From Arenibacter amylolyticus (lineage in GTDB: Bacteria; Bacteroidota; Bacteroidia; Flavobacteriales; Flavobacteriaceae): DNA of 64,000 bases. The stretch spans positions 1 to 64,000 of the forward strand of contig NZ_MTAZ01000049.1 of the NCBI RefSeq assembly GCF_002150785.1, given 5' to 3'. Position 1 is the stretch's first letter; each line of letters begins with the position of its first letter. A model generated the notes under the pieces. It made no database searches and was not told the DNA's origin. It saw only the letters and a list, made by a program, of their open reading frames with translations. Below, in pieces: positions 40,609 to 50,352 of the stretch. Position numbers and translations under genes: made by a program.

Positions 40609-41136
40609 TTAGTCGTTTTTGGCGCTAAAGTTATCGGCCCAATGGCCCCTTACCTTTAATACTTGCTCTATAACATCTCGTACGCAACCATCACCACCAT
40701 TTTTATGGGAAATGTATTTGGAAACAGCCTTTACCTCTGGAACGGCATTTTGAGGGCAACATGGAAGCCCGGCTTCCATTAAAGGGGGAATGTCTGGGAT
40801 ATCATCCCCCATATACAATACATTTTTTGGGTCGATACCGTAAATGTCCAGGTACTCCTCAAAAGGGTCTATTTTATGATGCGCTCCCATGTGGATGTCC
40901 GTGACCCCCAACCCCTTTAGTCGTACTCGCACTCCTTCATTAGTACCTCCAGAAATAATGCATACATTATAACCTTGCTCTATGGCTACTTTTAAAGCAT
41001 ACCCATCTTTTACGCTCATGGTCCGTAATAGTTCCCCCTCAGAGGTAATAACAACTTTACCATCGGTAAAGACACCGTCCACGTCAAATATAAAGGTAGT
41101 TATGTTGTGTAATAATTCCTTATAGCTCTTTTCCAT
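40609..41136 (-). CDS. KdsC-like HAD phosphatase (Kdo-8-phosphate phosphatase family)
   Basis: 175 residues. The HAD motif I is FIFDVDGVFTDGKV with both Asp residues, motif II Ser/Thr lies in CIISGGTNEGV, and motif III/IV is LYMGDDIPDIPPLMEAGL. The size and the lack of a cap domain fit the C0-type tetrameric KdsC/YrbI family, which frees phosphate from Kdo-8-phosphate in lipopolysaccharide synthesis; related enzymes act on other sugar acids. It overlaps the DUF2520 gene by 17 bp and precedes maf. Confidence 0.88.
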   Translation of the reverse strand: MEKSYKELLHNITTFIFDVDGVFTDGKVVITSEGELLRTMSVKDGYALKVAIEQGYNVCIISGGTNEGVRVRLKGLGVTDIHMGAHHKIDPFEEYLDIYGIDPKNVLYMGDDIPDIPPLMEAGLPCCPQNAVPEVKAVSKYISHKNGGDGCVRDVIEQVLKVRGHWADNFSAKND

Positions 41137-41884
41137 ATTTCTTACTGATCGATTTGCTTAACAAGCTGTAAATATCCTTATTATTTTTGTTTTTTAGTTG
41201 ATTAAGGTGGTTTTCAATGGTGGTCATGTCATTTCTTCGTGCGGGACCCGTTTGGGCTTTATGGGGAGTCATATAATCTAGCTTTTGCACCGTCTCCCTA
41301 ATTAATGGGAGTAAAATATGAAAAGGAATATTGTGATCGTTGCAAATCTCATTGCCTATATCATATAGGTGATTAGTGAAATTATTGACGAAAACAGCTG
41401 CCAAATGGAGTGTTTTCCGTTGGTCCGAGGATATTTCCTGTACCTGGTCACTAATAGTGTTCCCTAGTTTTTTCAGCAACTCTAAATCGCCCTCGCTCTC
41501 TGCCTCCAAACATAGGGGAATCGACTTAAAATCAATTTTTCTTCCTACACTAAAGCTTTGAAGCGGATAAAAAACGCCTCTTCTATTTCTTGGATCCAAA
41601 GCCGTTAAGGGTGCGCTTCCAGAACAATGCGCAACTAGCCCACTTTTGTTAATGAGATATTTGGCTACTTCAGGAACGGCATCATCGCTAACTGCAATCA
41701 AATATAGGTCTGCATCTACAATGTTATGGAAATCGGTACCTATGGCACCTGCTTTTTTAAAGTAAGCAAGTTGCTCCTTGTTTCGCGCAACTACTTGGCG
41801 AATTTCAACGTCTTCCACATCCATAAAAGTATCGAACATATGTTTGGCTACATTGCCCGACCCCAGTATTACTAAAGAAATCAT
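41120..41884 (-). CDS. DUF2520 Rossmann-type NADP-binding protein
   Basis: 254 residues from the ATG at 41884 (MISLVILGSGNVAKHMF). Upstream in-frame codons exist to 41950, but this Met starts directly with the beta strand and G-S-G-N-V-A cofactor loop, as in relatives. The C-terminal half (HLAAVFVNNFTNHLYDIGNEIC, then LLPLIRETVQKLDYMTPHKAQTGPARRND) is the DUF2520 domain, related to ketopantoate/pyrroline-carboxylate reductase folds. The reaction is unknown. First gene of the operon with kdsC-like, maf, the lipoprotein and probably mscS. Confidence 0.85.
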   Translation of the reverse strand: MISLVILGSGNVAKHMFDTFMDVEDVEIRQVVARNKEQLAYFKKAGAIGTDFHNIVDADLYLIAVSDDAVPEVAKYLINKSGLVAHCSGSAPLTALDPRNRRGVFYPLQSFSVGRKIDFKSIPLCLEAESEGDLELLKKLGNTISDQVQEISSDQRKTLHLAAVFVNNFTNHLYDIGNEICNDHNIPFHILLPLIRETVQKLDYMTPHKAQTGPARRNDMTTIENHLNQLKNKNNKDIYSLLSKSISKKYGKEL

Positions 41885-42268
41885 GATCAAAAGTAACCAA
41901 TCTGTGAAAACTTCTCCGCTTTGCCCTAAAAGAATTGTTGTAACCGCCATTTTTTGAGAAATTGAACCCTTACTAAAAGGTGGGCTAGGGTTTAAAATGT
42001 AACCTTGGGGTGAATAATCTATCTAATGGATAACGGCATTTCCAAAAGGGTAATTTTAACTTTCTTAGCTAGGAGTGAGGTCCCGTTGGGATCCATTGTT
42101 AATTTTATAGGGTTCCCTTAGTTCTATGTTTTGGAATCCATAAGTATATGGGAGTTTTATGCTGATTTTGGGAATTTTAAATAGGGAGTCAATTAACATA
42201 ACATTCACTTATTTAACTTATAGAAATATGTATTTTTGCGATTTTAAATCAAACCTTATCTTTCCAAG
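41885..42268. other. Intergenic region, 384 bp, divergent promoters
   Basis: Between the divergent DUF2520 and ccsBA genes. The plus side holds a TAnnTTTG box at 42231. On the minus side a TACTTTTG at 41895-41888 lies too close to the chosen ATG to be a certain promoter. No structured RNA was recognised. Confidence 0.4.
42231..42238 (+). promoter_or_regulatory. Candidate -7 box (TATTTTTG) of ccsBA
   Basis: TATTTTTG followed by CG, an exact TAnnTTTG, 30 bp before the ATG. The -33 element is not clear. Confidence 0.4.
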
Positions 42269-45200
42269 ATGACCGAATTTTTAAAGAAGTTTTTCTTTTC
42301 CACTCGATTGATGTCCATTTTATTTATTGTTTTTGCCACTGCCATGGGGATCGGAACCTTTGTCGAAAGCAAATATAGTACCGATACTGCGAGGATCTAT
42401 ATTTACAACGCTACGTGGTTTGAGGCAATAATGGGGTTTTTTGTAATCAACTTTATTGGCAACATAGCCCGATATAGATTGTTGAGAAAAGAAAAATGGG
42501 CGGTTTTAATGTTGCACCTTTCTTGGATATTGATTATTGTAGGAGCTTTTGTTACAAGATATATCAGTTACGAAGGAATGATGCCCATCAGGGAAGGAGA
42601 GACCGAGAATGTGTTTTATTCGGACAAAACATATTTAACCGTTTATGTAGACGGGGAAATTAACCAAGAACGGAAACGTAAGGTTTTGCAAGATGCCATT
42701 CTAGTAACGGCACAGGGAAAAAAATCTAACCTACCATGGAATTCCGATTTTAATGGACAGCCTTTTACCATTTCTTATGCAGGTTTTATTGAGGGTGCAA
42801 AGGAAGGTCTGATTGAAGATCCCAACGGAAAGGAATATCTGAAAATAGTGGAATCTGGTGAGGGGCAGCGACATGAACACTATTTGGAGAATGGGACTGT
42901 AGCCAGTATTCATAATGTGTTATTTGCCCTTAATAAACATACCCCTGGAGCTATCAATATTTCTACTACCGGGGATGAATATACCATAGAATCCCCGTTT
43001 GAAGGTCAGTTTATGCGAATGGCCGATCAGATGGAGGGAGAGGTTGCCAAGGACAGCGTGCAGAAATTTCAGCTCAGATCCTTGTACAATATGGCGGGAA
43101 TGCAATTTGTAATCCCCGATCCTTTAGTGAAAGGAGAAGAAGGGATTGTACCAATTCCTGAAGAAGATAGAACAGAGAACGATTTAGATGCCTTGGTATT
43201 GGATATTACCAGTAATGGGGAGACCGTTCGCAAGAAATTATTGGGAAGTAAAGGGACGTCTAACTTTTCTGGTAAGTTTGAGGTTGGCGGACTGGAATTT
43301 CATATGAGTTACGGGTCCAAGGTATACGAATTGCCATTTGGTATTAAATTGAATGATTTTATTGCAGAAAGATATCCTGGGACGGAAAATAGCTACTCTT
43401 CATTTATGAGTAAGGTAACCGTTGTAGACGATAGACCATTTGATTACGATATATACATGAACCATATTTTAGACCATAGGGGATATCGCTTTTTCCAAGC
43501 TAGTTTCCATCCAGACGAAAAGGGAACCGTACTGTCCGTGAACCACGATTTCTGGGGAACATGGATTACCTATATAGGGTACTTTTTACTGTATACGGGT
43601 CTAATGGGGATTATGTTCTTTGGAAAAACAAGGTTTAAGGACCTTGGGGTGGCCTTGGAAAAATTGAAAAATAAACAGGCGAAACTGACAACCGTCTTGT
43701 TGCTTGGAGCAGCATTGACCATGACGGCACAGGATGCCGATGGTGTAACCATCCATGCTCATAGCAATACTCCAACGGCCGAGCAGATTGACTCGCTGCT
43801 ACATGCTATTACGCCTTCTAAGGAACATGCAGCAAAGTTTGCCAGATTGGTTATACAAGATGAGGGAGGGCGCATGAAGCCTATTAACACCTTCTCCTCA
43901 GAATTATTGCGAAAGTTAAGCCTACGCGATAAGTACACCGACTTTAACTCGGACCAGGTATTTCTTTCGATGATGTTAAACGCACCGGCTTGGTATAACG
44001 CAGAGTTCATTGCATTAGATAAGAAGGGGCAAAATGATAGCCTTAGGAATATTATTGGGGTTCCCCATGATCAGAAGTATGTAAAGGCAACCGATTTTTT
44101 TGATGCACAAGGACGTTATAAATTGGCACCTTACTTAAAAGATGCCTATAGTACCAATACGCCAAACCAGTTTCAAAAAGACTTTAAGAGTATAGATGAG
44201 CGACTAATTTTATTGAATAGGGCGCTGGGAGGCGATATTGTAAAGATTTTCCCGCTCTTAAACCATGAAAATAATAAGTGGATATCGGCCGTGGAATATA
44301 GGGGAGGGCAATACCCAATTGCAGATTCCCTCTATGCTAACTTTGTAAAAAATGCCGTTCCCTTCTATTTAATGAGCCTAGAAAAGGCGGTGCAGACGGG
44401 AGATTACACTGAGGCAGATAAATTATTGGCGGCCTTTAAGAAGAATCAGGAGAATCACGGTAGCGAAGTGTTGCCTAGCAAGAGTAAAATAAAAGCGGAA
44501 ATCTTTTATAATAAAGCGGATATATACAATAGACTTTATAAGTACTATGCGTTGGTAGGACTAGTGATGTTCACCTTGTTGGTATTCCAAATTATTAAGG
44601 ATAGAAAGGTACTTCGTTATAGTGTTAAAGGCTTAAAGTGGATTGTGTATTTGTTTTTCATTGTCCACACCATTGGCTTGGGCCTACGTTGGTATATTTC
44701 AGGACATGCCCCGTGGAGTGATGCCTATGAGAGTATATTATATGTATCCTGGGCAACGGTAGGAATGGGACTGTTATTCACCAAAAAGAGTAATATGACC
44801 GTGGCCGCTTCTACCTTTGTAACGGCTATGCTATTATGGATTGCCCATCAGAGTTGGGTAGACCCATCTATTGCCAACCTACAACCGGTACTGGATAGCT
44901 ATTGGTTAATGGTGCATGTTGCGGTAATTGTTGGAAGCTATGGACCCTTGACCGTAGGTATGATTCTAGGGGTGGTGAGTTTGATACTTATGACCGTTAC
45001 CAACGAAAGAAATTTGGAACGAATGAAATTGAACATTCAAGAGTTGACCATTATCAATGAGCTTTGCCTTACCGTTGGATTGGCCATGTTGACAATTGGT
45101 AACTTCTTGGGCGGACAATGGGCTAACGAAAGTTGGGGCCGTTATTGGGGATGGGATCCAAAAGAGACCTGGGCTCTGATTTCCATTATGGTATATGCCT

Positions 45201-45445
45201 TTGTTCTACACGTACGCTTGGTTCCGGGACTACGCGGGAGATGGACCTACAACTTTTTAAGCGTTGTTGCCTTTGCCAGTATTATGATGACCTATTTTGG
45301 AGTGAACTTTTATTTGGTGGGCTTGCATAGTTATGCCAGTGGAGCACAGGTGATTACGCCTACCTTTATTTACTATACCGTATTTGGAGTATTTGTTTTG
45401 GGAGCTGTTAGTTACTGGCGTTATAAGAAGTTTTACGTGAAGTAA
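42269..45445 (+). CDS. ccsBA: Fused cytochrome c biogenesis protein CcsBA (ResB-CcsA)
   Basis: 1058 residues, joining a ResB/CcsB half to a CcsA half. The N-terminal part has four membrane helices around a large periplasmic domain and ends near FWGTWITYIGYFLLYTG. A linker of about 250 residues follows. The CcsA half starts near KYYALVGLVMFTLLVF and holds the heme-handling WGRYWGWDPKETWALI loop and the flanking His residues (VHTIGLGLRWY; LHSYASG). It exports heme and joins it to apocytochromes c in system II. The long middle linker with KLSLRDKYTDFNSDQVFL is typical of Bacteroidota fusions. Single transcription unit; next gene 213 bp away. Confidence 0.92.
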   Translation: MTEFLKKFFFSTRLMSILFIVFATAMGIGTFVESKYSTDTARIYIYNATWFEAIMGFFVINFIGNIARYRLLRKEKWAVLMLHLSWILIIVGAFVTRYISYEGMMPIREGETENVFYSDKTYLTVYVDGEINQERKRKVLQDAILVTAQGKKSNLPWNSDFNGQPFTISYAGFIEGAKEGLIEDPNGKEYLKIVESGEGQRHEHYLENGTVASIHNVLFALNKHTPGAINISTTGDEYTIESPFEGQFMRMADQMEGEVAKDSVQKFQLRSLYNMAGMQFVIPDPLVKGEEGIVPIPEEDRTENDLDALVLDITSNGETVRKKLLGSKGTSNFSGKFEVGGLEFHMSYGSKVYELPFGIKLNDFIAERYPGTENSYSSFMSKVTVVDDRPFDYDIYMNHILDHRGYRFFQASFHPDEKGTVLSVNHDFWGTWITYIGYFLLYTGLMGIMFFGKTRFKDLGVALEKLKNKQAKLTTVLLLGAALTMTAQDADGVTIHAHSNTPTAEQIDSLLHAITPSKEHAAKFARLVIQDEGGRMKPINTFSSELLRKLSLRDKYTDFNSDQVFLSMMLNAPAWYNAEFIALDKKGQNDSLRNIIGVPHDQKYVKATDFFDAQGRYKLAPYLKDAYSTNTPNQFQKDFKSIDERLILLNRALGGDIVKIFPLLNHENNKWISAVEYRGGQYPIADSLYANFVKNAVPFYLMSLEKAVQTGDYTEADKLLAAFKKNQENHGSEVLPSKSKIKAEIFYNKADIYNRLYKYYALVGLVMFTLLVFQIIKDRKVLRYSVKGLKWIVYLFFIVHTIGLGLRWYISGHAPWSDAYESILYVSWATVGMGLLFTKKSNMTVAASTFVTAMLLWIAHQSWVDPSIANLQPVLDSYWLMVHVAVIVGSYGPLTVGMILGVVSLILMTVTNERNLERMKLNIQELTIINELCLTVGLAMLTIGNFLGGQWANESWGRYWGWDPKETWALISIMVYAFVLHVRLVPGLRGRWTYNFLSVVAFASIMMTYFGVNFYLVGLHSYASGAQVITPTFIYYTVFGVFVLGAVSYWRYKKFYVK

Positions 45446-45658
45446 TAGTTGCCGGACCGAATATGGTTGTGAAAGGAGCGATGCCTAAAGCCGGTTAGTA
45501 TTTACAGGTATAGTTGAATATTTCTTGGGAATTGGCTATCTATGGTGGATTATATGTGCCATTAGTAATTTTTGTGGGAGTTTGGAAAATAGATTCCCAT
45601 GAAATGGTATGTAAGCAATTTTTGTAACTTTAAGGACTTAAATCCCTAAAAACAAAAA

Positions 45659-46813
45659 ATGAATCAACATAAAAACGGCTTAAATACGATATGTACACAT
45701 ACAGGGGAATTGGAAGACCTTACTTATAAGGGGGCCATTTCCCCTTTGTATATGGCTACCTCCTATGCCTTTGAAGATGTAGATGTAAAGCGTTATCCTC
45801 GGTATTTTAATACGCCCAATCAACAAGGATTGGCAAAGAAAATTGCGGCCTTGGAAAACGCCGAGGGAGCTTTAATATTTGGTAGTGGCATGGCGGCCAT
45901 CAGTACGTCCCTATTAGCTTTTTTAAGGGCCGGTGACCATATAGTTCTGCAAAACACCTTATACGGTGGGACTTACAACTTGGTTACAGAGGAATTTGAA
46001 AAATTCGGTATCTCCTATTCCTTTACGGAGGGTTGGAAAGCGAGCGACTTTGAAGCTAAAATTCAAACGAATACCAAGGTGTTGTATATAGAGACTCCTT
46101 CCAATCCTTTGTTGACCATCACAGATATCGCAGCGGTGGCGGAGACGGCCAAAAAGCATGGAATTGTATCTATGATAGATAATACTTTTGCCAGTCCAGT
46201 AAATCAGAATCCCATAGACTTTGGAATTGATATCGTAATCCATAGTGCTACTAAATACATGGGAGGGCATTCGGACATCTGTGCAGGGGCAGTGGCCGCT
46301 TCTGAAGATAATATGAAACGAATCTTCCATTTGGCAAAAAACTTGGGCGGAAGTCTAAGCGATTACACGGTATGGTTGCTAGAAAGGAGTATTAAAACAA
46401 TGGGTATAAGGGTGCGGGCACAAAACGACAATGCTCAGCAAATGGCTCAGTATCTGTTAAACCATGAGGCAGTGGATGCCGTTTACTACCCGGGATTACC
46501 ATCCCATCCAGACCATGAAATAGCCAAATTGCAGATGAAAGGTTTTGGCGGAATGCTTTCTTTTGAGCTTAAAACTGGATATTGTGCCTCCCAATTTCAA
46601 AAATCTTTAAAATTGATAAAACCCTCTATGAGTCTGGCAGGGGTAGAAAGTACTACACTATCGCCAGCACTCACCTCACATTCCCTGTTAAGTGCGGAAG
46701 AACGTAAGAGACAGGGTATTTCCGATGGCTTAATCCGTTTTTCAGTGGGAATAGAGGAAACAGCCGATTTAATACAGGATATGGAGCAAGCTTTTAAAAC
46801 TGCCAAAGCATAG
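45659..46813 (+). CDS. Cys/Met-metabolism PLP enzyme (cystathionine gamma-synthase / methionine gamma-lyase family)
   Basis: 384 residues. The PLP lysine is in HSATKYMGGHSD (about 203), with IETPSNPLLTITD and IDNTFASP before it, and the early YPRYFNTPNQQGLAKKIAALE takes the place of the usual Y-S-R-x-x-N-P-T. The family moves sulfur between homocysteine, cysteine and methionine, or cleaves them with release of ammonia and a thiol. The exact reaction (gamma-synthase, beta-lyase or gamma-lyase) cannot be told from sequence alone. It stands alone; no SAM or T-box riboswitch could be recognised upstream. Confidence 0.88.
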   Translation: MNQHKNGLNTICTHTGELEDLTYKGAISPLYMATSYAFEDVDVKRYPRYFNTPNQQGLAKKIAALENAEGALIFGSGMAAISTSLLAFLRAGDHIVLQNTLYGGTYNLVTEEFEKFGISYSFTEGWKASDFEAKIQTNTKVLYIETPSNPLLTITDIAAVAETAKKHGIVSMIDNTFASPVNQNPIDFGIDIVIHSATKYMGGHSDICAGAVAASEDNMKRIFHLAKNLGGSLSDYTVWLLERSIKTMGIRVRAQNDNAQQMAQYLLNHEAVDAVYYPGLPSHPDHEIAKLQMKGFGGMLSFELKTGYCASQFQKSLKLIKPSMSLAGVESTTLSPALTSHSLLSAEERKRQGISDGLIRFSVGIEETADLIQDMEQAFKTAKA

Positions 46814-46970
46814 AATGAACTACCCATTACGTCGCACTGCGATAGCAAGTTGATGTTTTTAATTGGGAATCGTTCCATGGTTACAAGAGGTAGTTATCAT
46901 TGAATAATTGGGAAACTGTTTTTGCTCAGTAGCATATATTTTCCAAGACATAGGATTAGAATAAGAAGTA

Positions 46971-47693
46971 ATGAAATTAGACATATTAGTGTTCGGAGCA
47001 CATCCGGACGATGCAGAATTAGGCGCTGGTGCTACCATTGCAAAAGAGGTTGCCAACGGTAAAAAAGTAGGATTAATAGATTTAACACGTGGAGAATTGG
47101 GAACACGTGGTTCTGCGGAAATTAGGGATAAGGAAGCTGCTGAAGCTGCTAAAATATTGGGGGTTAGCGTTCGGGAAAATTTGGGTTTTGCCGATGGCTT
47201 TTTTACCAACGATAAGGAACATCAGCTAGAGGTTATTAAAGTGATCCGAAAATATCGTCCAGATACGGTATTGTGCAATGCCATTGAGGATCGCCATATA
47301 GATCACGCCAAAGGGAGTAAATTGGTAAGTGATGCCTGTTTTTTAAGCGGATTGCCCAAAGTGGTGACTTCTATGGCGGGTGATTCCAAGTCCCAGGATG
47401 CTTGGCGACCAAAATGGGTGTACCATTATATACAATGGAAAAATTTGGAACCAGATTTTATCGTGGATGTATCCGGATTTTTAGACATAAAAATGAAAGC
47501 CATTATGGCCTATGGTTCTCAGTTCTATAATCCCAACAGCAAGGAGCCAGAAACACCAATTAGTAGTAAAAACTTTACCGATAGTGTGGAGTACAGGGCA
47601 CGAGACTTGGGTAGATTAATAGGAGTGGAGTACGGGGAAGGATTTACCGCAGAAAGACATTTAGCAGTTAGAAACCTGGATAGTCTAATCTAA
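46971..47693 (+). CDS. bshB1: Bacillithiol biosynthesis deacetylase BshB1
   Basis: 240 residues. The zinc site GAHPDDAELGAGATIA, then LTRGELGTRGSAEIRDKEA, CNAIEDRHIDHAKGSKL and VDVSGFLDIKMKAIMAYGSQF are the BshB1 signatures within the LmbE/PIG-L family. It removes acetyl from GlcNAc-malate in bacillithiol synthesis; bacillithiol is the main low-mass thiol of many Bacteroidota. It converges on the histidine kinase gene and the two stops overlap in a CTAA. Confidence 0.92.
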   Translation: MKLDILVFGAHPDDAELGAGATIAKEVANGKKVGLIDLTRGELGTRGSAEIRDKEAAEAAKILGVSVRENLGFADGFFTNDKEHQLEVIKVIRKYRPDTVLCNAIEDRHIDHAKGSKLVSDACFLSGLPKVVTSMAGDSKSQDAWRPKWVYHYIQWKNLEPDFIVDVSGFLDIKMKAIMAYGSQFYNPNSKEPETPISSKNFTDSVEYRARDLGRLIGVEYGEGFTAERHLAVRNLDSLI

Positions 47694-49798
47694 GCCGATT
47701 TTTTCTGTTGCTGTCTACCACGGGGTACGGTAAAGTAAAAGATGGAGCCTTTCTCCACTTCGCTTTGTACCCACAACTTTCCACCATTATTTAATATCAT
47801 TTCCTTACATAAAGACAATCCTAAACCGGTTCCTTTCTCATTATTGGTGCCATAGGTGGTGTAATTGGAATTCTTTTGAAGGATTTTCTCTTGAATATCT
47901 TTTGGGATTCCCTGACCGGTATCCTTAACAAATACTTCTATATAATCCTTATTTTCCACGGCCCCAAAGGTAATACAGCCTTGGTTGGGTGTAAACTTTA
48001 TAGCATTGCTCAATAAATTGCGCAACACTACACTCATTTGGTTTTCATCGGCATAAATCCAGATATCATCAGAAACTGAATTTTTTACTTCGATAGATTT
48101 TTTAGAGCTTATTTCATTTAAGAGGTTAATGTTTCGTTGAACCAGATTGGAAAGCATAACATTGGATGGTGTAGTGGTAGACACCTTCATTTGCGACTGA
48201 CCCCAGCTAAGTAAGTTATTTAAGGTGAAGGATAGGTTGTTTACATCATTCTTTAACTTTGGGACAAATGCCATAAAGTCTTCCCGTTCCATCTGTCCAC
48301 TATTTAGCATTGTCAACACACTTTCCAAAGCCCCAATAGGCCCGCGTAGGTCGTGCGCAATGATGGAAAATAGTTTGTTCTTTGTTTCATTGGATGCCTG
48401 TAACTCCAATTTTCCTTGCTCTAAAACTTCCTTTTGCTGTTGAAGCTTATGATTTAAGTTTTTCTGAATTTTCTGGGCCCTTGCCACAAAGAATCCAACT
48501 ATTCCCATGATGGCAATTATCAATAGGGAAATGTAGATATAATATTGTTGCCTAGCCAAGGCTTTTTCGTTCGCTTCAATTAAAGCCTCTTGCTGATCTT
48601 TATGGGCAATTTCGGTTTTTAATAGGGTTAAACTGTTTCTATTCTCATCCCTAGCTAAGGTGTCCGATATTTTTTGAAATATTTCATGGTACTCCAAAGC
48701 TTTCGCATAGTCATTTTCGTCCTTGTATATTTTATAAAGTGTTTTGGATCCGCTTTTTATGCCCTCCATGGATTTTATTTTAGAGGCTATATCATAGGAT
48801 TTTTGGGCGTACTTTAAAGCTGCGTCGTCATTATTGAGTGCTAAATACGCCTCTGCCATTCCATTATATAAGTCTATGCTGCCTCTTGGATCCTGGAGTT
48901 CATTATGTAATTCATTACTTTTATTATACCAAAATAGCGCCAAGGAATGCCTTTTTTGCATTAGGTAAATCCTGCCTTTTACCATATACGAATAGGCAAG
49001 CCAATCTTGAACCTTATTTTGTTTAAAGATGGCGATGCTTTTATCAATATGTGTGAGTGCATTTTCATATTGTTGTGTTTCCGTATAGATATTCGCCAAA
49101 TTGCTCATGGTTTGGGCAGAGTTAATTGGATCTCCAACAATTTTATTGAGGTTTTCTACCTTTTGAAAAAAGTATAAAGCCTGTTCGTAGTCCTTATGGT
49201 AGACATATATACTGGCTAAATTTTCGTTGATAACAGCTTCTATTAATTTGTCTCCATGGGCCTGAGCCAGTTCTAAACTTTCCAAATATCTTTTTAAGGC
49301 AAGGGAGTAGTTTCCGGTATAGACATATTCGGAGGCCAAATTGTTGGTAATTCTCAGAATTAAATCCGTGTTATCATCGGATTTTGCCAATACCAAGGCT
49401 CTTCGGAAATAGGAGATGGACTCGGTGTGTTTACCTCTATCGGAATAGTAGTCTCCTATATTCTTTAGTGCTTCGCCTTGGCCTGATTTATAATTAATTT
49501 CTTTGCTCAACAATTCGGCCTCCTTGGCCAGCAGTAACAAGCTGTCTGGATTAACAAACCGCAATTCAAGCGCCAAGTCGTTTAAAAGTCCGATATATAG
49601 TTCTTCATCCTTTACTATTTTACCGTCCTCCTTAATTTTCTTAATGGATGCCTTTAGATGGGCAACAATGTTTTCCTTTCCATATAGTAACGCTCCATTA
49701 AAATTAAAAAATAGAAACAGAACGATGAACACTACATTTCGTCTCTGCTTTATGTGATTTAATGGCTGGGTATACATGGGGGTATTTTCTTGTTTCAA
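47690..49798 (-). CDS. Orphan TPR-containing sensor histidine kinase
   Basis: 702 residues. A signal or anchor helix (VVFIVLFLFFNFNGALL) leads to a periplasmic region of about 370 residues with at least six tetratricopeptide repeats (for example YFRRALVLAKSDDNTD, ALKRYLESLELAQAHGD). A transmembrane helix IYISLLIIAIMGIVGFFV (about 415) and a coiled coil follow. The HisKA domain has SIIAHDLRGPIGALES with the phospho-His, and the ATPase domain shows NLLSNAIKFTPNQG, DTGQGIPKD and GTGLGLSLCKEM. It has no receiver domain and no response regulator beside it. TPR sensors of this type are common in Bacteroidota; the signal is unknown. The start may be the Met seven codons later. Confidence 0.88.
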   Translation of the reverse strand: MKQENTPMYTQPLNHIKQRRNVVFIVLFLFFNFNGALLYGKENIVAHLKASIKKIKEDGKIVKDEELYIGLLNDLALELRFVNPDSLLLLAKEAELLSKEINYKSGQGEALKNIGDYYSDRGKHTESISYFRRALVLAKSDDNTDLILRITNNLASEYVYTGNYSLALKRYLESLELAQAHGDKLIEAVINENLASIYVYHKDYEQALYFFQKVENLNKIVGDPINSAQTMSNLANIYTETQQYENALTHIDKSIAIFKQNKVQDWLAYSYMVKGRIYLMQKRHSLALFWYNKSNELHNELQDPRGSIDLYNGMAEAYLALNNDDAALKYAQKSYDIASKIKSMEGIKSGSKTLYKIYKDENDYAKALEYHEIFQKISDTLARDENRNSLTLLKTEIAHKDQQEALIEANEKALARQQYYIYISLLIIAIMGIVGFFVARAQKIQKNLNHKLQQQKEVLEQGKLELQASNETKNKLFSIIAHDLRGPIGALESVLTMLNSGQMEREDFMAFVPKLKNDVNNLSFTLNNLLSWGQSQMKVSTTTPSNVMLSNLVQRNINLLNEISSKKSIEVKNSVSDDIWIYADENQMSVVLRNLLSNAIKFTPNQGCITFGAVENKDYIEVFVKDTGQGIPKDIQEKILQKNSNYTTYGTNNEKGTGLGLSLCKEMILNNGGKLWVQSEVEKGSIFYFTVPRGRQQQKKSA

Positions 49799-49976
49799 TG
49801 CTGGATAAAACTACTTTTCTTTCAATGTACTAGGTAAAAAATGTTGTGAATGATAGCTTTCTTGTTGTTTCAACCATAAAAATACACCTTTTATCGAGGA
49901 TTTATAAGTAAATAGCTAAGTTTAAACACTAAAGGTAAGATTATTCAACATATCTGAAAAATAAGGTCGATTTTAT

Positions 49977-50007
49977 TTTGTCTGATGAAACAAAAAATCT
50001 ATCTTTG
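49977..50007 (+). promoter_or_regulatory. Promoter of tRNA-His
   Basis: TTTG at 49977-49980, 19 bp spacer, TATCTTTG at 50000-50007: a full match to the Bacteroidota -33/-7 pattern, with the tRNA starting 16 bp downstream. Confidence 0.75.
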
Positions 50008-50022
50008 CCACCGCTTACAAAT

Positions 50023-50097
50023 GGTGGTTGTAGCTCAGCTGGTTAGAGCGCTGGATTGTGGTTCCAGAGGTCGCCGGTTCGAACCCGGTCTTCCACC
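50023..50097 (+). tRNA. tRNA-His (anticodon GTG)
   Basis: A full cloverleaf can be drawn: TAGCTCAGC D-arm, anticodon arm CTGGA-TTGTGGT-TCCAG with anticodon GTG, and T-arm GCCGG-TTCGAAC-CCGGT. The base before the acceptor stem is G (50023) and would pair with C at 50097, the extra G-1 pair of histidine tRNAs. Positions 5-68 and 6-67 of the acceptor stem read T opposite T, so the stem has two mismatches. CCA is not encoded. Confidence 0.93.
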
Positions 50098-50107
50098 CAA
50101 AAATAAC

Positions 50108-50139
50108 AAGCCTTATTCTTAATGAATAGGGCTTTTTTT
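50108..50139 (+). terminator. Rho-independent terminator after tRNA-His
   Basis: AAGCCTTATTC and GAATAGGGCTT form an 11-bp stem with one G-T pair and a 5-base loop, followed by seven T. Confidence 0.9.
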
Positions 50140-50352
50140 GTGGCCTAAAGTGAAGTGGTCCTAAGGAATGCTTAGCGAGAAAATTTCATTATTTAAAGTC
50201 TCAAGAGTGGTATTAGTTAATTACTCCTAGACCCAGACTTTGAGATTGATCCTCAATAAGTCAAAGGTAGAGGGATAGTGAGCAGGAAGTATGTTTCCTA
50301 CTTCAAGGTAATCCGCGTAGGGAATAAGAGATCGTTGGAGGATCCCCTGATG

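Noticed and set aside
45446-45658. SAM or other riboswitch before the Cys/Met PLP gene
   Set aside because: I could not find the conserved core or pseudoknot pairing of a known SAM riboswitch.
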